Source: Flavobacterium sp. TR2 (GTDB lineage: Bacteria; Bacteroidota; Bacteroidia; Flavobacteriales; Flavobacteriaceae). Taken from it: DNA of 64,000 nt. The DNA lies in assembly GCF_025252405.1 (NCBI RefSeq), contig NZ_CP104307.1:2418001-2482000 (forward strand). The letters run 5' to 3'. A program made the position numbers and the translations under genes. The notes below the pieces were generated by a model, which saw nothing but the letters and a program-made list of their open reading frames with translations, ran no database searches and was not told the DNA's origin. Below are positions 1 through 8,819 of this stretch, piece by piece. Position 1 is the first letter of the stretch. The number at the start of each line of letters is the position of its first letter.

Positions 1-431
1 GTAGCTCTGTAAGGAACGTTTGAACCTTCGATGATAACTGAATCTGTATCTTCGCTATAGCTTGTAGATTCGATATCAAGAATACCTAAAATGTTAGCTA
101 AGTTACGGTTTGTATCTGCTAAGATTGGGTAAGTAACACCTTCGATTCCACCATTGTTTTTTGGAGTATTTAACCAAGCAAAGTGAACTTCGTTTGTATC
201 ACAAGAAGCACCGATTACGATAGTATTTCTTTTTTCAAATTCTGGTAAAGCAGCCTGAAAGGCGTGTAATTCTGTTGGACATACAAAAGTGAAATCTTTT
301 GGGTACCAAAACAATAATACTTTTTTGTTGTTGTTTACTGCTTCTTCAAAAATGTTGATTTTTAAATTGTCACCCATTTCTGAGATAGCATCTACTGCAA
401 TACTTGGGAATTTTTTTCCTACTAAAGACAT
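1..431 (-). CDS. 2-Cys peroxiredoxin (AhpC/Prx1-type), 3' end outside window
   Basis: Thiol peroxidase that reduces hydrogen peroxide and alkyl hydroperoxides in the cytoplasm. The reading frame starts at the ATG complementary to 429-431 and stays open to the window edge, giving about 143 N-terminal residues. The peroxidatic cysteine is Cys51 in the motif DFTFVCPTE, which marks the AhpC/Prx1 class. The sequence then continues with an AWLNTPK-like segment and YPILADT, as in typical 2-Cys enzymes. The resolving cysteine would lie in the missing C-terminal part. The gene has its own Bacteroidota-type promoter about 35 bp upstream. The family call is secure. Which reductase partner it uses cannot be seen here. 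Confidence 0.93.
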   Translation of the reverse strand, partial: MSLVGKKFPSIAVDAISEMGDNLKINIFEEAVNNNKKVLLFWYPKDFTFVCPTELHAFQAALPEFEKRNTIVIGASCDTNEVHFAWLNTPKNNGGIEGVTYPILADTNRNLANILGILDIESTSYSEDTDSVIIEGSNVPYRA

Positions 432-467
432 ATTATTCGTTTTAAAATTAAAATTTGTTTTCTGGTG

Positions 468-475
468 CAAAAGTA
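468..475 (-). promoter_or_regulatory. -7 box of the peroxiredoxin promoter
   Basis: On the minus strand the sequence reads TACTTTTG, an exact match to the Bacteroidota -7 consensus TAnnTTTG. A TTG lies about 21 bp further upstream as a possible -33 element. The start codon at 431 follows after a leader of roughly 30 nt. Confidence 0.6.
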
Positions 476-557
476 GGGCATAAGTACAGATTCTTACAAT
501 AAGATGTGATTATAAAATTTTATAAGTCGATAAATTTTGACTATTTTTAATTTTAAC

Positions 558-2171
558 TTATTGAATCTCAATGTTTACTGGTAAAACACCGTTGAAAATA
601 TTTTTCTCTAAAAATTGAACTCCTGCTGTTTTTTGAAATTCTTCAAAATCCTGATATGCCTGAATTAATCCTGAAGCCTTTTTGAGGTTAGGAATTAAAG
701 GCAATGCGTATGGATTTCCGAACACAAAAACAATGCATTTTTTGGTCTGCAGTAATTCAGAAAGCAATTCTAAAACTTCATTATCAATTTCAAAATTATT
801 CAGCGGTTTTGCTTTTGGAACAAATAATGAAATGATGATTGTTTCAAAATTTTCTAATTCCTTTCTGATTGTTGCAATATCTGAAGCTTCTAAATTTTCA
901 AAAGCAAATTCTGGAGAATCAAGTTTTGCATTTAATGTTTTGAAAAATGTATTTTCAGTATTCTTATATAAACTCAGTTTGGCTAATTTGTTGCTTTTCT
1001 GAGCGTCAAAAGCCAGTTCAGCGCTTGAATTGTCTATAATTTCGGTAATTGCATTTTGTGCAATTTCTAAGTTTATTTTTGATGTTTTTTCGAAATTTAA
1101 TTCGCCTGAAGCAGCAGTATTTCCAGATAGGATTCCAGCTTTTTCTTTGGCTTTCATAATTCGGTTGTAGCTTTCGAAAATACGGTCAGGAGAAGCGTTT
1201 TTATAGATTGCTTCAATTCCTTCGGGAACATTTTCAGCGAAACACAAAACATCATTTCCGGCATTGAAAGCTTCCCATTCCAATTGTCCTTTGGTTTCGT
1301 ACAATTTAGAAACGCTATGCATATTTAAAGCATCAGAAATTACTAAGCCATCGTACCCTAATTTATCACGCAAAAGATCCTGAATAATCGCTTTTGATAA
1401 CGTAGCAGAAGTATCTTTTCCGTCGTTTAAACTCGGAACAGCCAAATGCCCGATCATAATAGAATCGACATTGTTTTCAATTCCTTTAATGAAAGGATAT
1501 AATTCGTTATCCAACAATTCTTCTAAAGTTTCTTTTAAAACCGGTAATCCTAAATGTGAATCGACATTCGTATTTCCATGTCCAGGAAAGTGTTTTAGAC
1601 AGCCTAAAACACCAGCTTCAGACATTCCTTTTAAATATTCAATAGAAAAATCGGCTACCTTTTTTTTATCTTCTCCAAAAGAACGGTAACCAATTACTGG
1701 ATTGTTTGGGTTGTTGTTAATGTCTGCCAAAGGCGATAAATTATACTGAATTCCGGCAGCTTTCAAATCTAAACCAATCTGTTTTCCAGCTTCGTAAACT
1801 AGATTTGATTTATTTGCTGGCAGAGCGCCAAGCGTAATCGCATACGGATATTGCGGTGTTTTTTCGATTCGCATGGCCAATCCCCATTCGGCATCAATAC
1901 TGATCAAAAGTGGGGTAGAAGCGGCTTTTTGATAACGAACAATCAAAGCTTTGATTTTTTCGTAACTGTCATCGTTAAAAACTACCTTTTTCTTGCTTTC
2001 GTAATTGGTTGCAGCACTCGCACGACTGTGAAAAAAGGTCAGTCCCCCAATATTATGTTCTTTAATAAGGCGCTCTGTTTCTTGAATATTTTCTTCAGTA
2101 TCGTTGATAAATACTGCTGGAAAGAAAAATTGTCCTATTTTTTGTTTTAATGCTTCGGCTGTGATTTTCAT
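558..2171 (-). CDS. nagZ: GH3 beta-N-acetylhexosaminidase (NagZ-like)
   Basis: Glycoside hydrolase family 3 enzyme expected to remove GlcNAc from GlcNAc-anhydroMurNAc muropeptides. Residues 193-206 carry the NagZ signature KHFPGHGNTNVDSH, with the Asp-His dyad used as acid/base in NagZ enzymes. Asp280 in LVISDALNM is the expected nucleophile. There is no signal peptide, so a cytoplasmic enzyme is likely. The protein has 537 residues against about 340 in E. coli NagZ, because a C-terminal GH3_C-like domain of about 180 residues follows, as in the Bacillus form. I chose the ATG at 2171 over one 24 bp upstream because it follows the GNAT stop by 2 bp. It is the last gene of a five-gene operon with an AmpG-like importer, which supports the recycling role. 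Confidence 0.85.
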   Translation of the reverse strand: MKITAEALKQKIGQFFFPAVFINDTEENIQETERLIKEHNIGGLTFFHSRASAATNYESKKKVVFNDDSYEKIKALIVRYQKAASTPLLISIDAEWGLAMRIEKTPQYPYAITLGALPANKSNLVYEAGKQIGLDLKAAGIQYNLSPLADINNNPNNPVIGYRSFGEDKKKVADFSIEYLKGMSEAGVLGCLKHFPGHGNTNVDSHLGLPVLKETLEELLDNELYPFIKGIENNVDSIMIGHLAVPSLNDGKDTSATLSKAIIQDLLRDKLGYDGLVISDALNMHSVSKLYETKGQLEWEAFNAGNDVLCFAENVPEGIEAIYKNASPDRIFESYNRIMKAKEKAGILSGNTAASGELNFEKTSKINLEIAQNAITEIIDNSSAELAFDAQKSNKLAKLSLYKNTENTFFKTLNAKLDSPEFAFENLEASDIATIRKELENFETIIISLFVPKAKPLNNFEIDNEVLELLSELLQTKKCIVFVFGNPYALPLIPNLKKASGLIQAYQDFEEFQKTAGVQFLEKNIFNGVLPVNIEIQ

Positions 2172-2173
2172 TA

Positions 2174-2623
2174 TTATAAAGTCTTTTTCATGCAAACGCT
2201 ATTATCCATTTTTTCGTAAGGCGGATAATTGGGGATTATGGTATAATTTAATTTTTGATATAAGTTGATGGCTTCCGGCTGGTTTTTTCCGGTTTCGAGA
2301 ATAGTATAGGTATAACCTACTTCTTTTGCCCAGATTTCAAGCTCTTTTAAAACGGCGGAAGCAATTCCTTTTTTTCTATGATCTGGATGAACGTACATTC
2401 GTTTGATTTCTGTTATTTCTGGTTCTTTTTCGCGAAAAGCGCCACATCCAACAGGAATCCCGTTTTCATAGTAAACGATCGTGTGTTTTATTTTATCCGT
2501 TTTATTAAACTGATTATAAAAAGCATGGTCTTCGCCATCTCGAATCGCTAAATCCTGGTCTAGTAAAACAACCAGATTTATAAAGTCGATATCGTCTGAA
2601 TTGGTACGCTTTAAAGTAATCAT
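2174..2623 (-). CDS. GNAT family N-acetyltransferase
   Basis: A 149-residue single-domain acetyltransferase. The acetyl-CoA loop is visible as RKKGIA after the strand EIKRMYVHPDH (about residues 75-95), followed by the helix ASAVLKELEIWAKEVGY, and a C-terminal NLYQKLNY segment typical of GNAT motif B. The acceptor is unknown. It lies between a TPR-like gene and nagZ in an operon devoted to muropeptide handling, with 21 bp and 2 bp to its neighbours, so an amino-sugar or peptide acceptor is possible. That is an inference from position only. The family call is firm. Confidence 0.85.
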   Translation of the reverse strand: MITLKRTNSDDIDFINLVVLLDQDLAIRDGEDHAFYNQFNKTDKIKHTIVYYENGIPVGCGAFREKEPEITEIKRMYVHPDHRKKGIASAVLKELEIWAKEVGYTYTILETGKNQPEAINLYQKLNYTIIPNYPPYEKMDNSVCMKKTL

Positions 2624-2644
2624 GATAAAACTATAAAAGTATTT

Positions 2645-2986
2645 TTATTTCAACTTTGCTTTCTTTTGTTTAGCCAATTGTTTTTTGGTTTCAAGAGCTT
2701 TTTCCAATCGGTTTTTAAATCTGAAAAGTTTTGGCAGACCTTCCAATCGATCTTCGATTGTGATAATTTCATAAACTACAATTGCTTTTTCTAAAACCCG
2801 AATTTCATTTTCGAGGTCATTTTCGTTTTTGTAGATCGTAGCTAGTCGATCGTAAGGGTGATTTCCTTTAAAGCCTTCTGCAACATTTTCTTTATACAAC
2901 TCAATCGCTTTTTCAAGATTTCCATTTTTTTCGAACTCAGATCCTTTCAGATTTCGTTCGTTCTGCAAATTCTCATTGATTTCCAT
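2645..2986 (-). CDS. Small TPR-like protein
   Basis: A 113-residue, highly charged, helical protein without signal peptide or membrane segment. Residues 15-75 look like two tetratricopeptide-like helix pairs (a GNLEKAIELYKENV helix, then DRLATIYKNENDLENEIRVLEKAI), and the C-terminus is lysine-rich. Such repeats usually mediate protein contacts. It sits 21 bp from both neighbours inside the recycling operon, between the AmpG-like importer and the GNAT gene, so it could be an adaptor in that pathway. No function is recognised. Confidence 0.7.
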   Translation of the reverse strand: MEINENLQNERNLKGSEFEKNGNLEKAIELYKENVAEGFKGNHPYDRLATIYKNENDLENEIRVLEKAIVVYEIITIEDRLEGLPKLFRFKNRLEKALETKKQLAKQKKAKLK

Positions 2987-3007
2987 AGGTAAAGTTTGAT
3001 TTGGGGT

Positions 3008-4282
3008 TTAAACTTCTTCTTCTGATTTCTTCCCAAAATCTTTTGGGAAAGTTAAAAAACGTGATAAAATAAGACCTGGAATTGTAGCTATTAAAACCCA
3101 AATAAAGAAGTTTTGGTAGCCTAAAAATTTTTGAATATAACCGCTTAACATTCCTGGAAGCATCATTCCTAATGCCATAAAACCAGTTGCAAGTGCATAA
3201 TGCGCTGTTTTCGATTCTCCTTCTGCAACATGAATCAAATACATCATAAAAGCCGTAAAACCGAAACCGTAACCAAATTGCTCAACAATTACGACGGCAT
3301 AAATATAGTAAATTGAGGAAGGATGAAAGAAAGCCAATAGTATAAATCCTAGAATTGGAAGGTGCATGGCTAAAAACATCGGAAACATCCATTTTGTAAG
3401 CCCTTGTTTAGAAATTGCGATTCCGCCTAATATGCCTCCAATAGTTAAGGCCGCAACTCCGCAAGTTCCGTAAATGATTCCAACAGCTTCGGTGTCCAAT
3501 CCCATTCCGCCTAATTCTTTTGAATCTAATAAAAAAGGACTCAGCATTTTTAGCAATTGAGATTCTCCTAATCTGAAAACAAGGATAAACGTCAGAATTA
3601 ATCCGATTTGTTTTTTCTGAAAGAAACTGACAAATATGGTTCCGAAGTTTTGATGAGGCGTTTCCTTTTTATTTTCTACAATATTAATTTCGTTCTTTGG
3701 CGTAAAAAAGAAATTGTAAACCGTAATAAAAGTCATCAACAAACCGACACAAATCATGGTATAAGACCAAGCTTTGGTATTGTCTCCAAATTTATGTTCT
3801 AAATATCCTGCAAAAAGCACCACCAATCCGTTTCCTGCAAGCATGGAAAGTCTGTAAAAAGTACTTCTGATGCCGATAAAGAAAGATTGCTTGTCTTCTG
3901 GTAAAACCAATAAATAAAAACCATCGCTGGCAATATCGTTAGATGCCGAAGCAAAGGCCGCAACCCAGAATATGGATAATGTCATAATGAAAAAACCATT
4001 GAGCGGAATGGTGAAACCGACCAGCAGAAAAGCGATAGAAATGATGAGCTGCATTAGCAGAAACCATTTTCTTTTGGTGCCGATCAATTCAATAAGAGGA
4101 CTCCAAAGCGGTTTGATAACCCACGGCAGATAAAGCAAACTGGTGTAAACACCGATATCTTCGTTAGAAATACCTAGATTTTTGTACATAATTACTGAAA
4201 CTGAAATAATTATGGCATAAGGCAATCCAGATGCGAAGTTTAGAAGCGGTATCCAGAACCAAGGTTTGTTATCTATTTTCAT
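3008..4282 (-). CDS. AmpG-like MFS transporter
   Basis: A 424-residue major facilitator protein with about twelve hydrophobic segments and hardly any soluble domain. The N-terminus, with PWFWIPLLNFASGLPYAII and a SPLIELIGTKRKW loop, resembles the AmpG branch of permeases that bring GlcNAc-anhydroMurNAc peptides into the cytoplasm. Substrate is inferred from the neighbours: a DigH-like glycosidase overlaps its start by 14 bp, and NagZ is in the same operon. E. coli AmpG is longer (about 490 residues). An unrelated MFS substrate remains possible from sequence alone, but context makes muropeptide import the best reading. Confidence 0.78.
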   Translation of the reverse strand: MKIDNKPWFWIPLLNFASGLPYAIIISVSVIMYKNLGISNEDIGVYTSLLYLPWVIKPLWSPLIELIGTKRKWFLLMQLIISIAFLLVGFTIPLNGFFIMTLSIFWVAAFASASNDIASDGFYLLVLPEDKQSFFIGIRSTFYRLSMLAGNGLVVLFAGYLEHKFGDNTKAWSYTMICVGLLMTFITVYNFFFTPKNEINIVENKKETPHQNFGTIFVSFFQKKQIGLILTFILVFRLGESQLLKMLSPFLLDSKELGGMGLDTEAVGIIYGTCGVAALTIGGILGGIAISKQGLTKWMFPMFLAMHLPILGFILLAFFHPSSIYYIYAVVIVEQFGYGFGFTAFMMYLIHVAEGESKTAHYALATGFMALGMMLPGMLSGYIQKFLGYQNFFIWVLIATIPGLILSRFLTFPKDFGKKSEEEV

Positions 4283-5840
4283 TAGGCTGATTTGGTGTAT
4301 AGTTTTTAAATGGTTTTTTTAGGTCTATAGCAGTTGGCGTACTTTCATTAGCATAATAATCAATAAAAGTGACAGCGCAGGCTTTGTAAAGGTTTAACTT
4401 TCCTGCCGCTATCGCGAAAGTAATTTTTCCGTCAACTTCTTTTACGGTCACTTTTTCAATGATTTTTGTTGCATCATTGATATCAATTTTCGAAATATGC
4501 TCGCCTCCATAAACCACCATATAGCGAACCTTTGTATTCAGCGGACTTTGAAATGTAAAATTATATTTAATGCTGTCTTTACTATATTCCAAAACTTTTG
4601 GAGTATCGATAATAACGTGCCTTAAATTTGGAACTGCCGCAGGAAGCGCAGGATATTTATATTGATTTTCTTCTAAATGGCGAACCACATCGAAGTTTTT
4701 GCCCATAAACCATTTTGAACTGAAATAAGCACTTCCAGAAACATTTTTAAAGGTTCTTAGAAGATCAATCTGATTTGGAATTTCAGTCATATAATTCCAG
4801 TTTTTATCACCGTCAGCTCTAATTTTGTAGGTAGCGTGACCGATATAAATAGCCGTGTTATTAGCGTTTTCAGACCACCATTTTACCAATTTAGAATATG
4901 ATGCTCTTGTGTTGTTCATACTCCAATACAATTGAGGCAGAATATAATCGATCCATTTTTGATCCATCCAAAGCATTGGATCAGCATATAAATCATCATA
5001 ATTAGAAGTAGATTGTGTTTCAGAACCTTTCGGGTCTTGATATTTGTTGCGCCAAACGCCAAACGGACTTATTCCGAATTGTACCCAAGGTTTGCTTTCT
5101 TTAATTGTATTCGAAATCGCGTGCACAAAGTTGCTCACATTTGCACGGCGCCAGTCCGCAAGGCTTAAACCTGCTCCGTACTTTTTGTAAGATGCAGAAT
5201 CGTTAAAAACTTTTCCAGGAACAGCATAAGGATAAAAATAATCATCAAAATGAATTGCGTCAATATCATATTTGTCAACAACTTCTTTAACCACTTTAGT
5301 TAAATGTGCCTGAACTTCTGGCAAAGCAGGATCGTAATAATATTTCCCTCCATATTCAATCATCCATTCTGGGTGTTTAAATAGATCGTGATTTGGGCTT
5401 AAAAGATTTTTGTTCAAATCGAAAGTGGCACGATAAGGATTTAACCAAGCGTGAAATTCAAATCCGCGGTTATGAGCCTGTTCAATCATCCAAGCCAAAG
5501 TATCATAATACGGATTTGGAGCCGAACCTTCCTTTCCAGTCAAAAATCTTGACCAAGGAGCAAATTCTGAAGGATAAATAGCATCGCCTACACTTCTAAT
5601 TTGAACAATTACAGCATTGTAATTCAGTTTTTTGTAGGCTTCTAAAATTTCAAGATAATCAGCTTTTTCTTTTTCTACGTTGTCTGTTGCTGTTTTAGGC
5701 CAGTCGATATTGACAACTGTTGCAATCCAAACACCTCTAAATTCATTTTTAGGATGCATTATTTTTTCCTGAGAAACAGATTTCCATCCGAAGAAAAACA
5801 AAAATAGGAGAGAGTATAGTAAGTGCTGATTTTTATGCAT
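4269..5840 (-). CDS. Secreted family-10-like glycoside hydrolase (GHL10, DigH-like)
   Basis: A 523-residue exported protein. Residues 1-23 form a signal peptide ending near VSQ. The GHL10 (formerly DUF187) domain begins with EFRGVWIATVVNIDWP and contains WLNPYRA and DAIHFDDYFYPY, both typical of this TIM-barrel family. E. coli DigH (YddW) of the same family cleaves denuded peptidoglycan glycans. Unlike DigH there is no lipobox, so the protein is probably periplasmic or surface-associated. It is the first gene of the recycling operon, with a -7 box about 25 bp upstream. About 130 C-terminal residues after the barrel look like a beta-rich accessory domain. The enzymatic role is inferred from the family. 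Confidence 0.85.
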   Translation of the reverse strand: MHKNQHLLYSLLFLFFFGWKSVSQEKIMHPKNEFRGVWIATVVNIDWPKTATDNVEKEKADYLEILEAYKKLNYNAVIVQIRSVGDAIYPSEFAPWSRFLTGKEGSAPNPYYDTLAWMIEQAHNRGFEFHAWLNPYRATFDLNKNLLSPNHDLFKHPEWMIEYGGKYYYDPALPEVQAHLTKVVKEVVDKYDIDAIHFDDYFYPYAVPGKVFNDSASYKKYGAGLSLADWRRANVSNFVHAISNTIKESKPWVQFGISPFGVWRNKYQDPKGSETQSTSNYDDLYADPMLWMDQKWIDYILPQLYWSMNNTRASYSKLVKWWSENANNTAIYIGHATYKIRADGDKNWNYMTEIPNQIDLLRTFKNVSGSAYFSSKWFMGKNFDVVRHLEENQYKYPALPAAVPNLRHVIIDTPKVLEYSKDSIKYNFTFQSPLNTKVRYMVVYGGEHISKIDINDATKIIEKVTVKEVDGKITFAIAAGKLNLYKACAVTFIDYYANESTPTAIDLKKPFKNYTPNQPNENR

Positions 5841-5865
5841 TTTAAATGTTTATTTTAACAAGAAC

Positions 5866-5873
5866 CAAAAATA
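5866..5873 (-). promoter_or_regulatory. -7 box of the recycling operon
   Basis: The minus strand reads TATTTTTG, an exact TAnnTTTG match, 25 bp before the DigH-like ATG. No clear -33 TTG is present at the usual distance, where the end of a repeat element lies instead. Confidence 0.45.
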
Positions 5874-5883
5874 GTTTTTTTCC

Positions 5884-6073
5884 GCCACGAATTCACGAAT
5901 TATTTTTTTAATGATTGCGTGTTTTTCTGCCAAGCATTGTTTCGCCTGTTCGCTGTCGCTCGAGTCACGAATTATTTTTTTTAAATGATTGAAAATAATC
6001 CAATCCAGTATAATCTGTGAAATTAACCGCACTTATTTTGCATTGATTATAAATAAATACGTGAATTCGTGGC
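5884..6073. repeat. Interspersed element of the CACGAATTC family, complete copy
   Basis: The 14-bp ends GCCACGAATTCACG and CGTGAATTCGTGGC are perfect inverted repeats enclosing 190 bp. The inner part carries a conserved core near 5943-5974 reading CCTGTTCGCTGTCGCTCGAG. The same ends and core recur at 11866, 22438, 42094, 42320 and 51688, always between genes. The element sits between anmK and the recycling operon. Two apparent ORFs here are repeat sequence. Confidence 0.75.
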
Positions 6074-6081
6074 TATCTTTT

Positions 6082-7290
6082 TTAATCAGGAAACGAAATC
6101 TTTCCCATTGTTACCGATGGAATTCCTTTGCTGTTTCCGAAATTGTAATTGCCTCCAGAAATGGTTTCATTGGCCAATACCGCAAATAAAACCGCTTCTT
6201 TTGCGTCACCAGAAATTCCGAGTACGTCGCTTTTTTCAAATTTACATGACAATAATTCCTGTAACCACTTCACCATTAACGGATTTCGGGCACCACCGCC
6301 AGACATATAAACTGTAACCTCTTCGATTGGCGTTTTAGTATTTTCTACAACAAACAAAACGGCTTCGGCTATCGTTTCTGCGCTTAAACGTGTTAAAGTT
6401 GCCAGCAAATCTGATGCCGAAATATTTTGCAATTCTAATTTTTCCAAAGCTGAATTTACAAATTCGTGATTGAATAATTCCTGACCGATAGTTTTCGGGA
6501 AGCTTTTCTGGAAAAAAGCATCGCTTTTCAGTTCGCTTAAAAGTCCTTGATTTACGGTTCCTTTTTTAGCAATTTCAGCATCTTTATCGAAGCTTTTTTC
6601 AGGGAAAAACTGTTTGGTGAAAATATCAATTAATGTATTTGCGGTTCCCGTATCGGTTACGAAAACTTCTTCGGCGTTTTGTGAAGCGGGCAAATAAGTG
6701 AAATTGGCAATTCCGCCCATGTTAAGCATGATTCGGTTTTCCCCTTTTTTGCTGAATAATAAATAATCGCCATACACAGCCAAAGGCGCGCCTTCTCCAC
6801 CCGCAGCGACGTGTTTTTGTCTGAAATCTGAAAGTGTGATAATTCCGGTTTTTACCGCAATATGATCGCCATCGCCAATTTGCAAAGTTGCATTTGGAAA
6901 TTTTTCCTTCTGATGCAAAAACTTCGGAGCGTGCAGAACCGTCTGTCCGTGCGAAGCAATCAAATCGACTTCGGTTGCAGGAATGTTCCATTTTGAAAGA
7001 CAATCATTTATCATTTCGGCGTGAAGATTTGCAATCCATTCGTTGAGCAAAACCAAATGCTGAAAATCAATTGTTTTTTGAGCAAACACTTTTCTGATTT
7101 CGGTTTTAATATCATCGTTGTAGTCAATGGTTTCAAACTGCTCAATTTTCACAATTGTATTTCCGCCTTCGCCCGAAATTTTGCAAAGAGCCAAATCAAG
7201 TCCGTCGAGCGAAGTTCCCGACATTAAACCTACTATTTTTCGAGTCTCTTTTTGAGCAATTTCGTAGAGGGCTTTTATGTTTTTATTCAT
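6082..7290 (-). CDS. anmK: Anhydro-N-acetylmuramic acid kinase
   Basis: Phosphorylates 1,6-anhydro-MurNAc to MurNAc-6-phosphate while opening the anhydro ring. The family signature GLMSGTSLDGLDLALC is at residues 21-36, followed by IASHGQTVLHAP, VTDTGTANTLIDIF and the C-terminal nucleotide-site segment YMSGGGARNP. Length is 402 residues against about 370 in E. coli, the excess being a short N-terminal extension. It is on the same strand as the DigH/AmpG/NagZ operon, 241 bp upstream of it, and would use the anhydro-MurNAc released by NagZ. The next enzyme (MurQ etherase) is not in this window. Confidence 0.95.
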   Translation of the reverse strand: MNKNIKALYEIAQKETRKIVGLMSGTSLDGLDLALCKISGEGGNTIVKIEQFETIDYNDDIKTEIRKVFAQKTIDFQHLVLLNEWIANLHAEMINDCLSKWNIPATEVDLIASHGQTVLHAPKFLHQKEKFPNATLQIGDGDHIAVKTGIITLSDFRQKHVAAGGEGAPLAVYGDYLLFSKKGENRIMLNMGGIANFTYLPASQNAEEVFVTDTGTANTLIDIFTKQFFPEKSFDKDAEIAKKGTVNQGLLSELKSDAFFQKSFPKTIGQELFNHEFVNSALEKLELQNISASDLLATLTRLSAETIAEAVLFVVENTKTPIEEVTVYMSGGGARNPLMVKWLQELLSCKFEKSDVLGISGDAKEAVLFAVLANETISGGNYNFGNSKGIPSVTMGKISFPD

Positions 7291-7645
7291 TTTAACTAAT
7301 CTTAAAAAAACGCAATTATTTGGAAACGCTAAAATGGGATTATTTTGCGTATAAATTTAGAAAAAAGAGATTTTATTGTTTCGATTTGCAAGAATTAACA
7401 AAAAATCAATAGGAATGAAATATTAATACTTAAATATGTCGCTCCGCTGGAGCTTTAGTGACGGTAAATCAAAATGGCTATAAATATTTCGCTTCTCTGA
7501 AGCTAATTTCAAATTCATAAGCCTTTGACTCCGCTCAGGATGACAATCGTTTTTGCTTTTCCAAATACTTATCGGGATTTTGCTTAATGACAATTAAGTA
7601 AGGAGAGAAAACCTTTGTCACTTTGCGACTATGAGCCTTTGTACC
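7291..7645. other. Intergenic region with repeat fragments
   Basis: No gene is seen. The stretch holds two short mirror-like motifs (CGCTCCGCTGGAGCT near 7440 and CGCTTCTCTGAAGCT near 7490) and, at 7522-7547, a copy of the motif GACTCCGCTCAGGATGACA, which recurs near 17030, 40571 and 44146. The rest is AT-rich unique sequence. Confidence 0.6.
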
Positions 7646-8458
7646 TTATTTAAGCACAAACTCATTCTCTTTCAGTTTCTTCAAAACCGCAGCAATAATT
7701 TTAGAACGGCATTCTGAGTTTTGAATCGTTGATGCAGTTTTAACCCAATAGCGGACATTGAGCTGAATAATTCCGCCTGCAATAACATCGGTAATTACGG
7801 CGGCGTTATCGTGGTCTTTTTGGGTTACTTCTTCACTATTTCCGAGAACCTCTTTTACGAGTTCGATGGCACGGGTATAATCAGAGCCATATTCTAGCCC
7901 GACAGTGAAAGTCTGGAGCAAAAAACCTTCGCTGTTGTAGTTGATTAAAGTGTTTTTTATGAGCAGCGCGTTTGGAATGTAAATGATTTTAGAATCGCTT
8001 TTTACTTCGGTATCGCGCAGATTGAGGTTGATGACTTCGCCTTTTACGCCGTTGCTTTCGATAATATCGCCAATAGAAAACGGACGTTTGAATGCGAGCA
8101 GAATTCCTGCCAAGAAATTTTCGCCAATATCTTTAAGTGCAAAACCAATTACAAAAGCCGAGATTCCTGCACCTGCAAGCATACTCTGTGCAACGCCTTC
8201 CAAGCCGATAATTCGGAACATAAACAAGAGCCCGATAATGATAAGAACAGACTTGATCAAACGCGCAATAAAAACTGCCAGAAGACGATCATGCATCTTA
8301 GCTTTAAGTCGGTTTCCTGCAAAAATGCCCGCACGGCTTGCGATAAACCACGAAATGAGAACGACCAAAATGGCCAGAATAAATTTTGGCGTAAGATCGA
8401 CAATACTGTAATAATAGTTTTCTAAATGTTTAAAAACGTCCCGAACGAAATTTTCCAT
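7646..8458 (-). CDS. Small-conductance mechanosensitive channel (MscS family)
   Basis: A 270-residue inner-membrane channel that opens on membrane tension to release solutes after hypo-osmotic shock. Two or three N-terminal transmembrane segments are followed by the pore-lining helix region AQSMLAGAGISAFVIGFALKDIGENFLAG and the MscS beta domain with FKRPFSIGDIIE and YIPNALLIKN. Length matches the short E. coli MscS type (286). It stands alone, with repeat-rich spacers on both sides, and no regulator is visible. Confidence 0.93.
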   Translation of the reverse strand: MENFVRDVFKHLENYYYSIVDLTPKFILAILVVLISWFIASRAGIFAGNRLKAKMHDRLLAVFIARLIKSVLIIIGLLFMFRIIGLEGVAQSMLAGAGISAFVIGFALKDIGENFLAGILLAFKRPFSIGDIIESNGVKGEVINLNLRDTEVKSDSKIIYIPNALLIKNTLINYNSEGFLLQTFTVGLEYGSDYTRAIELVKEVLGNSEEVTQKDHDNAAVITDVIAGGIIQLNVRYWVKTASTIQNSECRSKIIAAVLKKLKENEFVLK

Positions 8459-8819
8459 GATAATAAAGGCGTAAAAAATTTTTAAATCGTTTAATCAATT
8501 TTTTTAACACATAGAAACATAGTTTTTCTTTGCGCTTAAAGGCGTTTCATTTATTTAAATTCATACAGCTGAGTTTACAGTGCTATGCGTTTAAAAATTT
8601 TAATAGTGCTATGTGTTTAAAAATTTTAATTCAATTAAACAAAACTTTAAAATTACCTTTTTAGTAAATGAAATGCCTTACAGGATTCTCTCGGAATTTT
8701 ATAGAATATGATGCAGTTATGGGATAAATTCCCAAAATAGAATCATTTTGCCATGCTATATCTTTATATTTGTTGTCTCAATTTTTGAGGAATTATTTTA
8801 AGAAAAAGCACCATTTAAT
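8459..8819. other. Intergenic region with a 26-bp tandem duplication
   Basis: No gene. At 8579-8604 and 8605-8630 a 26-bp unit beginning AGTGCTATG is repeated directly with one mismatch. A TATATTTG box at 8765-8772 is a possible -7 element for the downstream dehydrogenase gene, about 48 bp before its ATG. Confidence 0.6.

Noticed and set aside
5850..6189. Two short ORFs between anmK and the recycling operon
   Set aside because: They lie in a repeat element with 14-bp inverted ends and read simple repeat sequence such as HDEF-like lysine- and isoleucine-rich peptides with no family similarity.
6722..7003. 93-codon minus-strand ORF within anmK
   Set aside because: Fully inside the anmK coding region in another frame, with an Arg/Cys-rich peptide typical of shadow frames.
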